This document shows, one piece after another, positions 33,708 to 42,865 of a stretch of 64,000 nt of DNA. The notes beneath the pieces are model-generated. The model had not been told where the DNA came from. It saw only the letters and a program-made list of their open reading frames with translations, and searched no databases. Location of the stretch: assembly GCF_014212135.1 (NCBI RefSeq), contig NZ_JACJVQ010000021.1:124001-188000 (forward strand), given 5' to 3'. Numbering within the stretch: the stretch's first letter is position 1; the number at the start of each line of letters is the position of its first letter. This stretch comes from Cohnella thailandensis (GTDB taxonomy: Bacteria; Bacillota; Bacilli; Paenibacillales; Paenibacillaceae). The translations under genes and the position numbers were made by a program.

Positions 33708-33736
33708 TTTTACCGAATCGGAAAATATGCTATACT
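33708..33736 (+). promoter_or_regulatory. Operator O3 and repressor promoter
   Basis: TTTTACCGAATCGGAAAAT (33708-33726) is a third copy of the palindrome. It lies directly upstream of the -10 element TATACT (33731-33736) and covers the -35 region of the rightward promoter, so bound repressor would block its own gene. Confidence 0.65.
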
Positions 33737-33771
33737 AAACCTACCAATTCCGGAGAGAAGGAAGATTCTCT

Positions 33772-34164
33772 ATGACACTGGGCAAGCGACTGAGAGAGAG
33801 GCGCGAGCGGTTCGGCTTGACGCAGCTGGACGCCGCCAGGGAGCTCGGGATCAGCAACGTGCAGCTCTCCCGATACGAATCGGACGACCGCAAGCCGGAG
33901 CCTGAGATGCTAAGCCGATTCGCCGAATTTTACCGCACGACGACCGATTATTTGCTGGGCCGGACGGAGGACTCGACGCTCGCCAAGAGCGATTCCTCCC
34001 TCTATGCCGAGTTCGAACGCTTCGTCAACAACCCGGAGCACGGCGTTTTTTTTAAGGAATATCTGGATGCCCCGGCGGAGAGAAAAGAAGAAATGCTGAG
34101 ATTCTGGGAGTTTATCCGAGAGAAAGAACGGAATCGCAAGCCTGGCGACCGTCAGGGAGAGTAA
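33772..34164 (+). CDS. XRE-family repressor
   Basis: A 130-residue Cro/CI-type regulator. The helix-turn-helix occupies about 5-60 (LRERRERFGLTQLDAARELG then ISNVQLSRYESDDRKPEPEM), typical of Xre, the PBSX repressor. The C-terminal half is helical and lacks a LexA-type Ser/Lys protease, so induction must come from elsewhere, most simply from the ImmA-like protease encoded next. The ATG at 33772 follows AAGGAAG. The operator palindromes upstream suggest autoregulation and control of the divergent activator gene. Confidence 0.9.
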   Translation: MTLGKRLRERRERFGLTQLDAARELGISNVQLSRYESDDRKPEPEMLSRFAEFYRTTTDYLLGRTEDSTLAKSDSSLYAEFERFVNNPEHGVFFKEYLDAPAERKEEMLRFWEFIREKERNRKPGDRQGE

Positions 34165-34199
34165 ACAAATCGTCCGATCTGTATTATGATTAGAAAAGC

Positions 34200-34220
34200 C
34201 GCCCGATAGGGCGTTTCTTT
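34200..34220 (+). terminator. Hairpin after repressor gene
   Basis: CGCCC-GATA-GGGCG followed by TTTCTTTT, between the repressor and protease genes. It may reduce protease expression relative to the repressor. Confidence 0.6.
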
Positions 34221-34265
34221 TCACCCTTAATGCGAACATACATTCCCCTAAAATGAGGTGCAGCC

Positions 34266-34856
34266 ATGCTTCGATACTACAAGCCGACTCCGATGGAGCA
34301 GTGGATCGAGAACCTGTGGAGGAGAGCCGGAATCTCGTCGCCCGCCCAGCTTAACGTCGACGAGGTCGCTTCCCGTCTCAACGTCTGGATTCACTATATG
34401 AACCAGTCCAGCAAAGCACTGGAATGGATGGGACTGCGTTCGATTCTGTTGGACCGAAGGCTGAGCCGGGTCGAGCAATGGGAGGACTTCCTGCACGAGC
34501 TGTGCCACGTTCTGAGGCATGCGGGCAGCCAGACGATGATGCCGCAGTCGTTCCTGGAGCACCAGGAGGCGGACGCGAACCGGTTCGTCCTGTACGCGTC
34601 CGTTCCTTACTTCATGCTTCGCGACGTGCGCCTGCCCGATCGCCAGAGCGAAGCCGCCGACTGGATCGCCTCGCACTTCGGGGTGACGCATACCCTGGCT
34701 TATCAACGGCTGGAGCAGATCCAGCGCCGTACTTTCGAAGCGATTCTGTGGGAGGAGATCGAGAAGCTGGAGGAGAGCCAGCGGGGCTCGCCTTCTCGAA
34801 GCCGTTCCGGATCGGCTGCCGCCGCCTCCAAGCTTGTCGAGGTTTTTGCGCTCTGA
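34266..34856 (+). CDS. ImmA/IrrE-family metalloprotease
   Basis: A 196-residue protein with the zinc protease motif HELCH at residues 77-81 and a downstream glutamate in EHQEADANRFV (Glu101), the ImmA/IrrE pattern. ImmA of ICEBs1 cleaves the partner XRE repressor (ImmR) upon an SOS or peptide signal. Being directly downstream of an XRE repressor gene, it most likely inactivates that repressor and triggers the tail operon. The C-terminus is Ser/Arg/Ala-rich. ATG at 34266 after GAGGTG. Confidence 0.87.
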   Translation: MLRYYKPTPMEQWIENLWRRAGISSPAQLNVDEVASRLNVWIHYMNQSSKALEWMGLRSILLDRRLSRVEQWEDFLHELCHVLRHAGSQTMMPQSFLEHQEADANRFVLYASVPYFMLRDVRLPDRQSEAADWIASHFGVTHTLAYQRLEQIQRRTFEAILWEEIEKLEESQRGSPSRSRSGSAAAASKLVEVFAL

Positions 34857-34861
34857 TGGAA

Positions 34862-34900
34862 AATGGCGGTGTCAGGGATAATCTCCCCGACGCCGCCATT
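34862..34900. terminator. Bidirectional hairpin between convergent units
   Basis: AATGGCGG..GTC.GGG pairs with CCC.GAC..CCGCCATT. On the minus strand it is followed by TTTT. It separates the protease gene from the leftward leader-protein gene. Confidence 0.65.
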
Positions 34901-34976
34901 AACGTTGAGATCTTCTCATGCTGCAACACGCCTTTTTTTACGCCGGGATAGTCTCATCCGAGGCCGGAAGCTGCAT

Positions 34977-35459
34977 TTATCGCATATTGCCGAGAATGGA
35001 GTTCCTGCTGTCCTGCATCTTCTTGATGAAGTTAGTCATGACATCGAACGCTTCGTTGCGCTTGTTCGTCAGCGATTGCAGACGAAGCAAGTCCATCTGC
35101 GAATCTCCGGTCGTATTCGACATTTGGTTCCTTAATGCATCCTCGAGCATCTGCGCGCGCTGGCTCTGGACCATCATTAATGCCGATTCCAGGTCCATCG
35201 AAGAGAGGTCGATAGATCCTACGCCGCTAACGGATTGCGTGCCGCCGACGACCAGCTCCAGGTCATCCTCCGACAATTCGCCCGTATCGGAAGGATTGAC
35301 GGCCGCCGCTTCCCATTGAGCCAAAGGAATGGAGAAGCCCGACACTTGTCGAACCGCTTCCTCGAAGTCCGTCTTCACCAATTCCGCGAATGCGGGCTCC
35401 GCCTTCGCCTTGTCCGCCATCTGACGCTCGATCTGCTCCCATTGCTGTTCCCAACTCAT
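34977..35459 (-). CDS. NHLP-like double-glycine leader protein 1
   Basis: A 160-residue protein with an N-terminal leader resembling nitrile-hydratase/Nif11-type leader peptides: ADKAKAEPAFAELVKTD, then ELSEDDLELVVGG ending at Gly72-Gly73. The downstream exporter carries a C39 peptidase that cuts after such GG sites, giving an 87-residue cargo. The cargo has no Cys, is Met/Gln-rich and predicted helical, and ends DSRNSILGNMR. No RiPP-modifying enzyme is encoded nearby. ATG at 35459 after GGGAGGA. A separate promoter may precede it. What the cargo does is unknown. Confidence 0.75.
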   Translation of the reverse strand: MSWEQQWEQIERQMADKAKAEPAFAELVKTDFEEAVRQVSGFSIPLAQWEAAAVNPSDTGELSEDDLELVVGGTQSVSGVGSIDLSSMDLESALMMVQSQRAQMLEDALRNQMSNTTGDSQMDLLRLQSLTNKRNEAFDVMTNFIKKMQDSRNSILGNMR

Positions 35460-35517
35460 CGTCCAATTCCTCCCGAATCCCTAATTTCAAACATTTTCTT
35501 CCATTACCTCTATCGGT

Positions 35518-35547
35518 ATCTTACCTCGATTAATGAACGTTGTACAA
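35518..35547 (-). promoter_or_regulatory. Possible own promoter of leader protein 1
   Basis: On the minus strand TTGTAC and TAAGAT are separated by 18 bases in the 104-base gap before the leader-protein gene. It would let the cargo be made in excess over the exporter. Confidence 0.4.
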
Positions 35548-35563
35548 CTATTTATCGAGCCGA

Positions 35564-38509
35564 CTATACCGTCTGCCTGCGCGCCATCTCCGCGAATTCG
35601 CCGTCTTGCTCCATAAGCTCCTCATAAGTGCCCTTCTGGACGATCTGTCCGCGTTTCATGACGACGATCAAATCCGCGTGCCGAATCGTGCTCAAGCGAT
35701 GGGCAATGACGATCCGCGTCGCCTGCAGACGTTCCAAGCTTTCGCTGACGACCGCCTGCGTTCGATTGTCGAGAGCGCTCGTCGCCTCGTCGAAAAGCAG
35801 AATTCTCGGCTTGCGGACGATGGCCCTGGCGATCAGAAGCCGCTGCCTCTGGCCGCCGGACAGCGTGCCGCCTCCGTCGGCGATGACGGTGTGCATGCCC
35901 ATCGGCATTTCGCGGATGTCCGTATCCAGCCCCGCTATCGCCGCCGCTTCCCATGCCTCCTCGATCGACAAACCCGTCGAACCGACGATATTCTCGCGGA
36001 TATCGCCGGCCATGACCTCCGCGCTCTGCAGAACGACGCCGATCTGGCGCCGCACCTCGCGGATGTCGAGGCTTCCAAGCTCTTGGCCGTCATACCGGAC
36101 CGTCCCGGACTCCGGCTTCTCGAATCCGAGCAGCAGGCGAAGAAGCGTCGACTTGCCGCTTCCGGACTCGCCGACGATCGCCACGAATGCCCCCGGCTGG
36201 ACGGCAAGCGACACGTCGCGAACGATCCAAGGACCATCCTTCTCGTAGCGGAAGTTGACGCGGCTCCATTCGATGCTCCCGCTTAAGGTTCCGGGATGGG
36301 CTCCGCCGTCCGCTTCCTCCGGCAGAGCCTCCAGAATCGGTTTCGCCCTCTCGTACAGTGTCACGATTCCCATAATCGAGAGCAGGGAGGAAGACATGGC
36401 CAGCATTGCGGACAGGAAGGAGGAGAAGGCCGCAAAAAAAGCGATGAAGTCGCCCGTGCTGATCCTGCCTTCGCCCATCGAAACGACGGAGTAATAGAGC
36501 ACCATGGAAGTCGCGATAGGGAAAATCGCCTGATAAACGGCGAAGTAAGCCTGCAGCCTGTTGCTCTTGAAGCCGATCCGGTTGAGCTTGCCGAATAAAT
36601 TCGCCCACAGATAGAACGCTCGGCTCTCCGCCGCCGCGATCCGGAACTTGGCGATCCCCGATAACAGATGAAGCATCAGGCTGGACAGCTTCCCTTGGTC
36701 CTTCATCAACTCGCGTTGATAGCGAACCTGGGCATAAGCGAAGCCGGCGCTGGCCAAGATGCCGATAAGGGCGAGCCCCGCCGCGACAAAAGCAATGCCG
36801 GTGTCGTAGCGGAACAGCAGCAGCAGGTTGAAGGACGAGAATACGCCCGCGAACAGCGTGGACAGCGCGATGCCGGACAGCTGCCTGCGGATCGCGTTGA
36901 TGCTGTTGGCCCGCATCGCCAGGTCGCCGGACGAATAATCGCGGAAGAAACCGACCGGAAGCCGGAGCAAGCGATCCCATACCGCCGCCTGGATCGTCAT
37001 GTCGCTGCGCCCTTCCAGCCGCATGACCGCGCTGCCGCGCGCCAGCTCGAATAGGAACACCGCGACGGACGATCCCAGCAGCACGAACGCCATCTCGACG
37101 AGCTGCGTCCGGTCGGCTTCCGGAATGACGCTGTCGAACAGGATGCCGGTAGCGACCGGCGTGAACAGCCCCAGCAAGCCGACGACGAGACTTATCGCCA
37201 GCATGACCGCCATATCCCGCCACGCGCTTCGGTCCGCCGCCAGCTTAACGATATCGATCAGCTTCAAGGCTCCGGGCGGAAGCGGCTTGTAGAACATATA
37301 GGCCGTATCGGACAGCCTCCCGGCCGCTTCCTCCGTCAAGGGCACCGCGGTGCCGGTCGATGGATCGAAATACTCGTAACGCCCCGGGCGGCGCGGGAGG
37401 AGCGCAATCGGGCCGTCGTCCTCTTCCGTGAACGCCAGCAGCGGTCCGTTATCCTCCTTGAACCAGCCATCCGTCAGCTTCACCCGCCGATAGCGAAACC
37501 GCGAGGCGTCCGCGATCGCTTGAATTCCTTGGGAGCCTTGGCCGCCCGCTCCCGACGGAGCCGAATGCACCTCGATGCCCATGTATTGGCCAATGGCCCG
37601 CGCGGCCGATAGCAGGAGGCCTTCCGATTCCGCGGGCTCGGCCGAGGCCGACGGAACGCCGGCATGCACCTCCCGCAGCTTCGAAACCGCGCGATCGAGG
37701 AGCCGCGCTTCGTTGTCGATGCGCTTCTTCAGCCGGTTCCGCTCCGACTCGTCCTCCTCTTCGCGAATGCGCAGCAGCGCCGACAGCGCGATCCCGTGGA
37801 ATCGATCGAGGCTCCGCCAGCGCGGTTCGCTTCGCCACCAAGCCTCCGTGTCGTCCGCCTGCAGCGAGACCGGACCGGCGCACTCGAGACGGCCCGGGCC
37901 GCTCAAAGGGAACGCCTCTTCGCCCAATGGTCCGAGCTCGATGCTTCTCCCGCGCACGTTCCAGGCAAGCGCAGGCGAATCCGCCTCTACCGAACGCACC
38001 CATAGTGCGGAGCCGTCCGTGCGAATCGCCGCCGCATCAAGCACTCGGGCGATCTCGCCGGCCGGCAGCACGAACGGATGCGCGACGAGCGCTTCCTCGG
38101 CCAGCGCGAGATGCCACGCCTCGATCCATCGGTTCAGCTCGCCCGCCAACCATCCGCGCGGCGCGGGTTCCGCCGCCATCTCGTAAACCGCCGTCCTCTC
38201 CAGCGAGACGAGTTCGGTATCGCCAAGCGACGAAGCCAATAAGGCGATACGGTCTCCGCCTCCGGAAGCCGCCGGCTCCCCAATCCCGAACAGCACCCGC
38301 CCCGCGCCGGCGTCGAACAGATGCGACCGTCTTCCGTAGCTGCCGTCTTCCCGAATGAGCACCGTGAACAGGCGGACGCCTCCGGACTTGACCAGCCATA
38401 AGCCGCCGCCATCCAGCAGCAATCCGCCGGACGGGGCGCGCAAGGGCTTGCCTCCGAATCGCAGCGCCGTCGACGCTGCCGACTCGGCCTCGGATTGTAA
38501 CGCATGCAT
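35564..38509 (-). CDS. NHLM-type ABC transporter, ATP-binding/permease (second exporter)
   Basis: A 981-residue ABC half-transporter of the large NHLM-ABC2 type. The first 400 residues are an unusual soluble region without an intact C39 peptidase. Six membrane helices follow (about 415-700), then the ATPase with Walker A GESGSGKST, signature LSGGQRQRL and Walker B ILLFDEATSALD. It is the partner of the peptidase-containing exporter encoded upstream and probably forms a heterodimer with it. ATG at 38509 after GGAGGAA; 21 bases after the previous stop. Confidence 0.88.
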   Translation of the reverse strand: MHALQSEAESAASTALRFGGKPLRAPSGGLLLDGGGLWLVKSGGVRLFTVLIREDGSYGRRSHLFDAGAGRVLFGIGEPAASGGGDRIALLASSLGDTELVSLERTAVYEMAAEPAPRGWLAGELNRWIEAWHLALAEEALVAHPFVLPAGEIARVLDAAAIRTDGSALWVRSVEADSPALAWNVRGRSIELGPLGEEAFPLSGPGRLECAGPVSLQADDTEAWWRSEPRWRSLDRFHGIALSALLRIREEEDESERNRLKKRIDNEARLLDRAVSKLREVHAGVPSASAEPAESEGLLLSAARAIGQYMGIEVHSAPSGAGGQGSQGIQAIADASRFRYRRVKLTDGWFKEDNGPLLAFTEEDDGPIALLPRRPGRYEYFDPSTGTAVPLTEEAAGRLSDTAYMFYKPLPPGALKLIDIVKLAADRSAWRDMAVMLAISLVVGLLGLFTPVATGILFDSVIPEADRTQLVEMAFVLLGSSVAVFLFELARGSAVMRLEGRSDMTIQAAVWDRLLRLPVGFFRDYSSGDLAMRANSINAIRRQLSGIALSTLFAGVFSSFNLLLLFRYDTGIAFVAAGLALIGILASAGFAYAQVRYQRELMKDQGKLSSLMLHLLSGIAKFRIAAAESRAFYLWANLFGKLNRIGFKSNRLQAYFAVYQAIFPIATSMVLYYSVVSMGEGRISTGDFIAFFAAFSSFLSAMLAMSSSLLSIMGIVTLYERAKPILEALPEEADGGAHPGTLSGSIEWSRVNFRYEKDGPWIVRDVSLAVQPGAFVAIVGESGSGKSTLLRLLLGFEKPESGTVRYDGQELGSLDIREVRRQIGVVLQSAEVMAGDIRENIVGSTGLSIEEAWEAAAIAGLDTDIREMPMGMHTVIADGGGTLSGGQRQRLLIARAIVRKPRILLFDEATSALDNRTQAVVSESLERLQATRIVIAHRLSTIRHADLIVVMKRGQIVQKGTYEELMEQDGEFAEMARRQTV

Positions 38510-38530
38510 GAGAGTTCCTCCCGCCCCGCT

Positions 38531-40744
38531 TCAATCCGCTCGAACGAGCGCCGCATACGCGCCGTTCAGTCGAATGAGCTGTTCATGATTGCCGCGCTCG
38601 GCGACCTGTCCGCGGTCGAGCACGATGATTTCGTCCGCGTCGCGTATCGTGCTAAGCCGATGCGCGACCGTCACGCAGGTACACCCTCTGCGTTTCAGCC
38701 CGTCCATAACCGCCTGCTCGGTCAGCGGGTCGAGCGCGCTCGTCGCTTCGTCGAGAATGAGCATGGAAGGATTGCCGCACAAGGCCCGCGCGATCTCGAG
38801 CCGCTGCCGCTGGCCGCCGCTGAAGTTCGCCCCGCTCTCCGCCACCTCATGGCTGTAGCCTCCGCTCCGGGCCATGATCTCCTCGTGAATGAGGGCGTCC
38901 TTGCACGCTTGCACGATATCCCGTTCGGGAACCGTGTCGTCCCACAGCGTCACGTTCTCCCGAATCGTCCCTTGGAACAGCCGGATTTCCTGGTCGACGG
39001 AAGCGAGCGAGCCGGCCATGACGATTCGCGGGATGTCCGCCCGCGCCCTCCCGTCGAAGCGGATTTCGCCCGCTTGCGGTTCGTACAGGCCGGCGATCAG
39101 CTTGGCGATCGTCGACTTGCCGCTGCCCGTGCCGCCGACGAGCGCCACATGCTCTCCCGGCTTCAGCGTCAGGCTGAAATCGCGGATAAGAGGCGCCTCC
39201 AGAGGGTTGTAGCCGAACGTAACTCCGGACAGCTCCAGGCTGCCCTGCATCTTCGGCTGCTGCCTCCTCTCCTCCTCTTCGCTTCCTTCCCGATGAGGCT
39301 CCTCTTCGCGAGCGGCGGAAGAATCGAGCGGATACCGATACACGTCGTCCAGCCGGGCGAGTCCGCCCGATACCTCTTGAACCGCCGTCGCAAGCTGGAG
39401 AATCCGGCCGATAGGCCCAAGAAAGCTGGCCATCAAGCTCTGGAAGGCGACGAGCATGCCGATCGTGAACGAGCCGTTCATGACGAGCAGGCCGCCCGCG
39501 ACCAGGATGACCGCCGAGTTGATCGCGGACAGGAAGGCCGGCACGGCCGAGAGAACCTGGCCCGTCTCTCCGAGCTTCTGCTGGGTATTCATCAGCTTGC
39601 TCTGCCAGCCCGACCAGCGGGTGAAGAAATCGGACTCCGAGCCGCCGGCCTTCAAAGTCTCGATCATCGACAGTCCCGACATCGACACCCCGTCCATTTT
39701 CCCCGCGTCGAGCATCAGCTTCTGGTTCCGGTCGATCTGCGAACGGGAGACGAACCGGAGATAGACGAAGTTGAGAAGAGCGATGCCGAGTCCGACCAGC
39801 GTCAGCGCCCAACTGTACTGCACAAGCATAATAAAGTAAAAGACGATCATGACCAGATCCAGGCAGGTCGAGGCCAGTTCTCCCCCAAGCAATTGGGCGA
39901 TCCTTCCGTTGATGGCGATCCGCGACATGATCTCGCCGGGGTGGCGCTGCTGGAAGAAGGCTAGCGGCAGTCTCAGCACGTGCCAGACGAACCGGCCCGA
40001 CATATTCATCGCGAGGCTCGTCTCCAGCCGATTCAAGAAGTGCTGGCGCAGATAAATCAACGCGCCTCGGATCAAAGCCGTCGCTCCCATCCCGATCAGC
40101 AGCGGCATCAGCCAATTGGACAAGCCGGCCAGCAGCACGTCGTCGACGAAGATGCGGCTGAACGCCGGGATCACCAACCCGGGCACGACGAGCAGCAGCC
40201 CGGCGAGCGCCGCGTAGGCGATTCCGTCGCCGGTGCCTCCGAGACGGCTGCGCAGCGAACGAAGCGTTCGCCATCGCTCCTTGGCGAATTCGAATTCGTC
40301 CGTCGGCTCGAACGTCAGGACGACGCCGGTGAACGACTCGTCGAAATCCTCATCCGTCACCGTACGCGGCCCGGTCGCGGGGTCGTTCAAATACACTTTG
40401 CCCCGGCCGAAGCCTTCCAGCACGACGAAGTGATTAAACCGCCAATGGACGATCATCGGCCCTTTCATGGCTCGCAATTCGCCGGGTTCCTTGCGGTAGG
40501 CTTTGGTAGCCAAGCCGTACGATCTGGCCGCCTTCACGATGTTGATCGCTTTGCTGCCGTCGCGCGACACGCCGCAATCGATGCGAAGCCTCTCGAGCGG
40601 CACTTGCCTTCCGAAGTAAGCCAGCACGATCGCCAGCGAAGCGGCGCCGCATTCGACCGCTTCCATCTGCAGGATCGTCGGCGTTCGGACGCGGTCGCCG
40701 GGAGCGGACTTGCGGGTTCTTCGCCCTAATGTAAACCGTCTCAT
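38531..40744 (-). CDS. NHLM-type ABC exporter with C39 peptidase
   Basis: A 737-residue peptidase-containing ABC transporter (PCAT). The C39 domain has catalytic Cys32 (QMEAVECGAASLAIVLAYFG), His104 (RFNHFVVLEGF) and Asp120 (LNDPATG). It removes double-glycine leaders while exporting the cargo. Six membrane helices follow, then Walker A GGTGSGKST, signature FSGGQRQRL and Walker B MLILDEATSALD. Intact catalytic residues make the adjacent GG-leader proteins the likely substrates. ATG at 40744. Confidence 0.93.
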   Translation of the reverse strand: MRRFTLGRRTRKSAPGDRVRTPTILQMEAVECGAASLAIVLAYFGRQVPLERLRIDCGVSRDGSKAINIVKAARSYGLATKAYRKEPGELRAMKGPMIVHWRFNHFVVLEGFGRGKVYLNDPATGPRTVTDEDFDESFTGVVLTFEPTDEFEFAKERWRTLRSLRSRLGGTGDGIAYAALAGLLLVVPGLVIPAFSRIFVDDVLLAGLSNWLMPLLIGMGATALIRGALIYLRQHFLNRLETSLAMNMSGRFVWHVLRLPLAFFQQRHPGEIMSRIAINGRIAQLLGGELASTCLDLVMIVFYFIMLVQYSWALTLVGLGIALLNFVYLRFVSRSQIDRNQKLMLDAGKMDGVSMSGLSMIETLKAGGSESDFFTRWSGWQSKLMNTQQKLGETGQVLSAVPAFLSAINSAVILVAGGLLVMNGSFTIGMLVAFQSLMASFLGPIGRILQLATAVQEVSGGLARLDDVYRYPLDSSAAREEEPHREGSEEEERRQQPKMQGSLELSGVTFGYNPLEAPLIRDFSLTLKPGEHVALVGGTGSGKSTIAKLIAGLYEPQAGEIRFDGRARADIPRIVMAGSLASVDQEIRLFQGTIRENVTLWDDTVPERDIVQACKDALIHEEIMARSGGYSHEVAESGANFSGGQRQRLEIARALCGNPSMLILDEATSALDPLTEQAVMDGLKRRGCTCVTVAHRLSTIRDADEIIVLDRGQVAERGNHEQLIRLNGAYAALVRAD

Positions 40745-40760
40745 CGAATGCGCTCCCCCC

Positions 40761-41705
40761 TCATCGGATGAATGGAAGAACGTTGGTGATCGGCTTCTGC
40801 TTATAAAGCGTAATCGAGCCCGTCATCGGCGTCCCGCTGTCCAGCTTCATCGGCGGTCCTTCCTTGGTCGACCAGCGATAGCCGCTCGGCGTGGAACCGT
40901 CCGTCAGCATCTCGATCCGTACCTCGAGCAGAGCTTCTCCCGTTACCGACAACTGCCGGACGAACGCCTCGTTGCCGAGCGTGTTCATCATGCTCTGCTG
41001 CGTTGCGGGATACTCCGAGATGGAGACGACCCGGCCGAGCAGGTTGCCGTATTCTTCTTTATTGATGGACGTAGGATTGATCGATACTTCCATCCCCGGC
41101 GTAATCTTCTTGCCCACTTGCGCCGGGATGTACATGATCGTCTGCAAGCCTCCCTGGGTGCCGCCGTCCAATTCCAGCGTCGCCACCGGGACTCCGGCGG
41201 ACAGCCGGTCGTACTTCTTCGCGCCGACCTCGAGCACTCTTCCGTCATAAGGACTGACGATGCGGGTTCTCTCGCTAATGAGCTGCTCCTGCAGGAGAAT
41301 CGCTTCGTCCAGCTCGGCGATCGCCTTCGTATCCGAGGCTGCCGTCGCCTGGTGCAGGTTGCGCAACCGCAGAAGCTCGTCCATCAGCTCGGGCTGACTG
41401 ACCCTGGCGATGACGTCTCCCCGCTTGACCTGGTCGTTCAGCCGGATTCTCACGTCGGTTATCTGACCTTCCACGGTCGCCCCAATGGCGACGACGCCTC
41501 CAGGTCTTACGATGAAGCCGTCGCCGGTTATCTTCACCGACTGGCTGCCGGCAATCGACCAGACGGCGGCTATCGCGATCAGCAGGCCCACGGCAACCAG
41601 CGCGATCCACCCCTTGGGCGTCGTGACGCGCGTTAGCGTATCGAGCTGTTCGGGCGAGGAGAGGCGGTCGACCGCCGATTGGCGGAATACGTTCCGGGTT
41701 GACAC
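40761..41705 (-). CDS. HlyD-like secretion adaptor (NHLM system)
   Basis: A 314-residue membrane-fusion/adaptor protein: short cytoplasmic N-terminus, one membrane helix at about 33-52, a lipoyl/barrel-sandwich domain around a coiled coil (VEGQITDVRIRLNDQVKRGD ... LISERTRIVSPYDGRVLEVG). In Gram-positives such adaptors stabilise the PCAT exporter and extend through the wall. The start is GTG at 41705 after GGAGGG, 2 bases from the upstream stop. Confidence 0.88.
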   Translation of the reverse strand: MSTRNVFRQSAVDRLSSPEQLDTLTRVTTPKGWIALVAVGLLIAIAAVWSIAGSQSVKITGDGFIVRPGGVVAIGATVEGQITDVRIRLNDQVKRGDVIARVSQPELMDELLRLRNLHQATAASDTKAIAELDEAILLQEQLISERTRIVSPYDGRVLEVGAKKYDRLSAGVPVATLELDGGTQGGLQTIMYIPAQVGKKITPGMEVSINPTSINKEEYGNLLGRVVSISEYPATQQSMMNTLGNEAFVRQLSVTGEALLEVRIEMLTDGSTPSGYRWSTKEGPPMKLDSGTPMTGSITLYKQKPITNVLPFIR

Positions 41706-41707
41706 GT

Positions 41708-42865
41708 CTATCCCTCCTGCCCGTCGGAATATTGGAATTGCCCGTTCTTGATCGTCTTAAGAACGATCGGCTTGCCCGTCAGCTCGCCGTCGTCGTCGAA
41801 GGCATGGCTGCCCGTCACGCCCGTCCATCCCTTCGTATCCCGCAGCGCTTGCGCGATATCGGCCGGTTTCGCGGAGCCCGCGCGGGCGATCGCATCGGCA
41901 AGGAGCCGAACGGCATCGTAGCCTTGCGCCGCCCATTTGCCCGGCTTCGTCCCGTACTTCGCCTCATAGTCGGCTATGAACCGGGCGACTTCCGGATTGT
42001 TGCCCTCGGGATTGAAGATCGAAGCGACGACCGCGCCCTCCGCCGCGGCTCCCGCCGTCCGCGGCAGCTGGTCCGAATCGAGGCCGTCGCCGCCGAGCAC
42101 CGGCAGGTTGGAGCCGGCAAGCCTCAGGTCCGCAACCGTGCGTCCCGCTGCCGGCATCACGTCGGCGATAAACACGGCATCGCAGCGAAGCGCTTCCCAT
42201 TCGCGGACGAGACGGGTCAGCTCCGCCGAATCCGAGTAGCCGGTCAGCCGATCGATCGTGTCGATCCCGTGTCCCTTGCCCCCGTCCTCGAACGCGTTGG
42301 CCAGCCCGCGCCCGTATTCGTCGTCCGCGTATAGGATCGCTACCCTCTTGTAGCCTCGGGAAGCCGCATAGCGCGCCATTCGCTCTCCGATCTCCGCGTC
42401 GCTCGGAATCATCCGGAAGACGTACCGGTATCCGTTCTGCGTCAGCTTAGGCGAAGTCGAGCCCGGCGTCAGCATGACGATGCCCGCTTTCTCATAAATG
42501 GCGGACGCCGGTATCGAGACGGACGAGCCGCGGTGGCCGATGACAGCGACCGTATCCGGATTCTCCGCGAGCTTGCCCGCCACGGCCAAGCCTTCCGTTG
42601 CCGTTCCGCCGTCATCCATGCTCTCAATCCGGATTTGGCGTCCAAGCACGCCTCCATTCGAGTTGATCTCCTCCGCGGCCATCGCCACTCCTTCCGCCAG
42701 CCCTTCGTTGCGGGAAGCGAGCGGCCAGCCGACTCCGATGACGATGTCCCCTTTATCCGATCCCCGCACGGGATTATTTCCGTTCGAGGCGCAGCCTCCT
42801 ATCAAAAGCATAACGATCAAGACGATCAGCCATCGTCCCCTCACTTGCCTGGCCCCCTCCGCCAT
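41708..42865 (-). CDS. Periplasmic-binding-protein-like lipoprotein (LIV-type)
   Basis: A 385-residue lipoprotein: signal peptide with lipobox LIGGC (Cys25), then a type-1 periplasmic-binding fold of the branched-chain-amino-acid type (IVIGVGWPLASRNEGLAEGV, AVIGHRGSSVSIPASAIYEK, AILYADDEYGRGLANAFEDG). No permease or ATPase of a LIV importer is adjacent. It is the first gene of the export operon, followed after 2 bases by the adaptor gene. It may therefore be a sensor or an accessory of the exporter. Confidence 0.8.
   Translation of the reverse strand: MAEGARQVRGRWLIVLIVMLLIGGCASNGNNPVRGSDKGDIVIGVGWPLASRNEGLAEGVAMAAEEINSNGGVLGRQIRIESMDDGGTATEGLAVAGKLAENPDTVAVIGHRGSSVSIPASAIYEKAGIVMLTPGSTSPKLTQNGYRYVFRMIPSDAEIGERMARYAASRGYKRVAILYADDEYGRGLANAFEDGGKGHGIDTIDRLTGYSDSAELTRLVREWEALRCDAVFIADVMPAAGRTVADLRLAGSNLPVLGGDGLDSDQLPRTAGAAAEGAVVASIFNPEGNNPEVARFIADYEAKYGTKPGKWAAQGYDAVRLLADAIARAGSAKPADIAQALRDTKGWTGVTGSHAFDDDGELTGKPIVLKTIKNGQFQYSDGQEG

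Noticed and set aside
17734-34856. Possible intact prophage
   Set aside because: No integrase, terminase, portal, capsid or att-like repeats found around a complete tail set.
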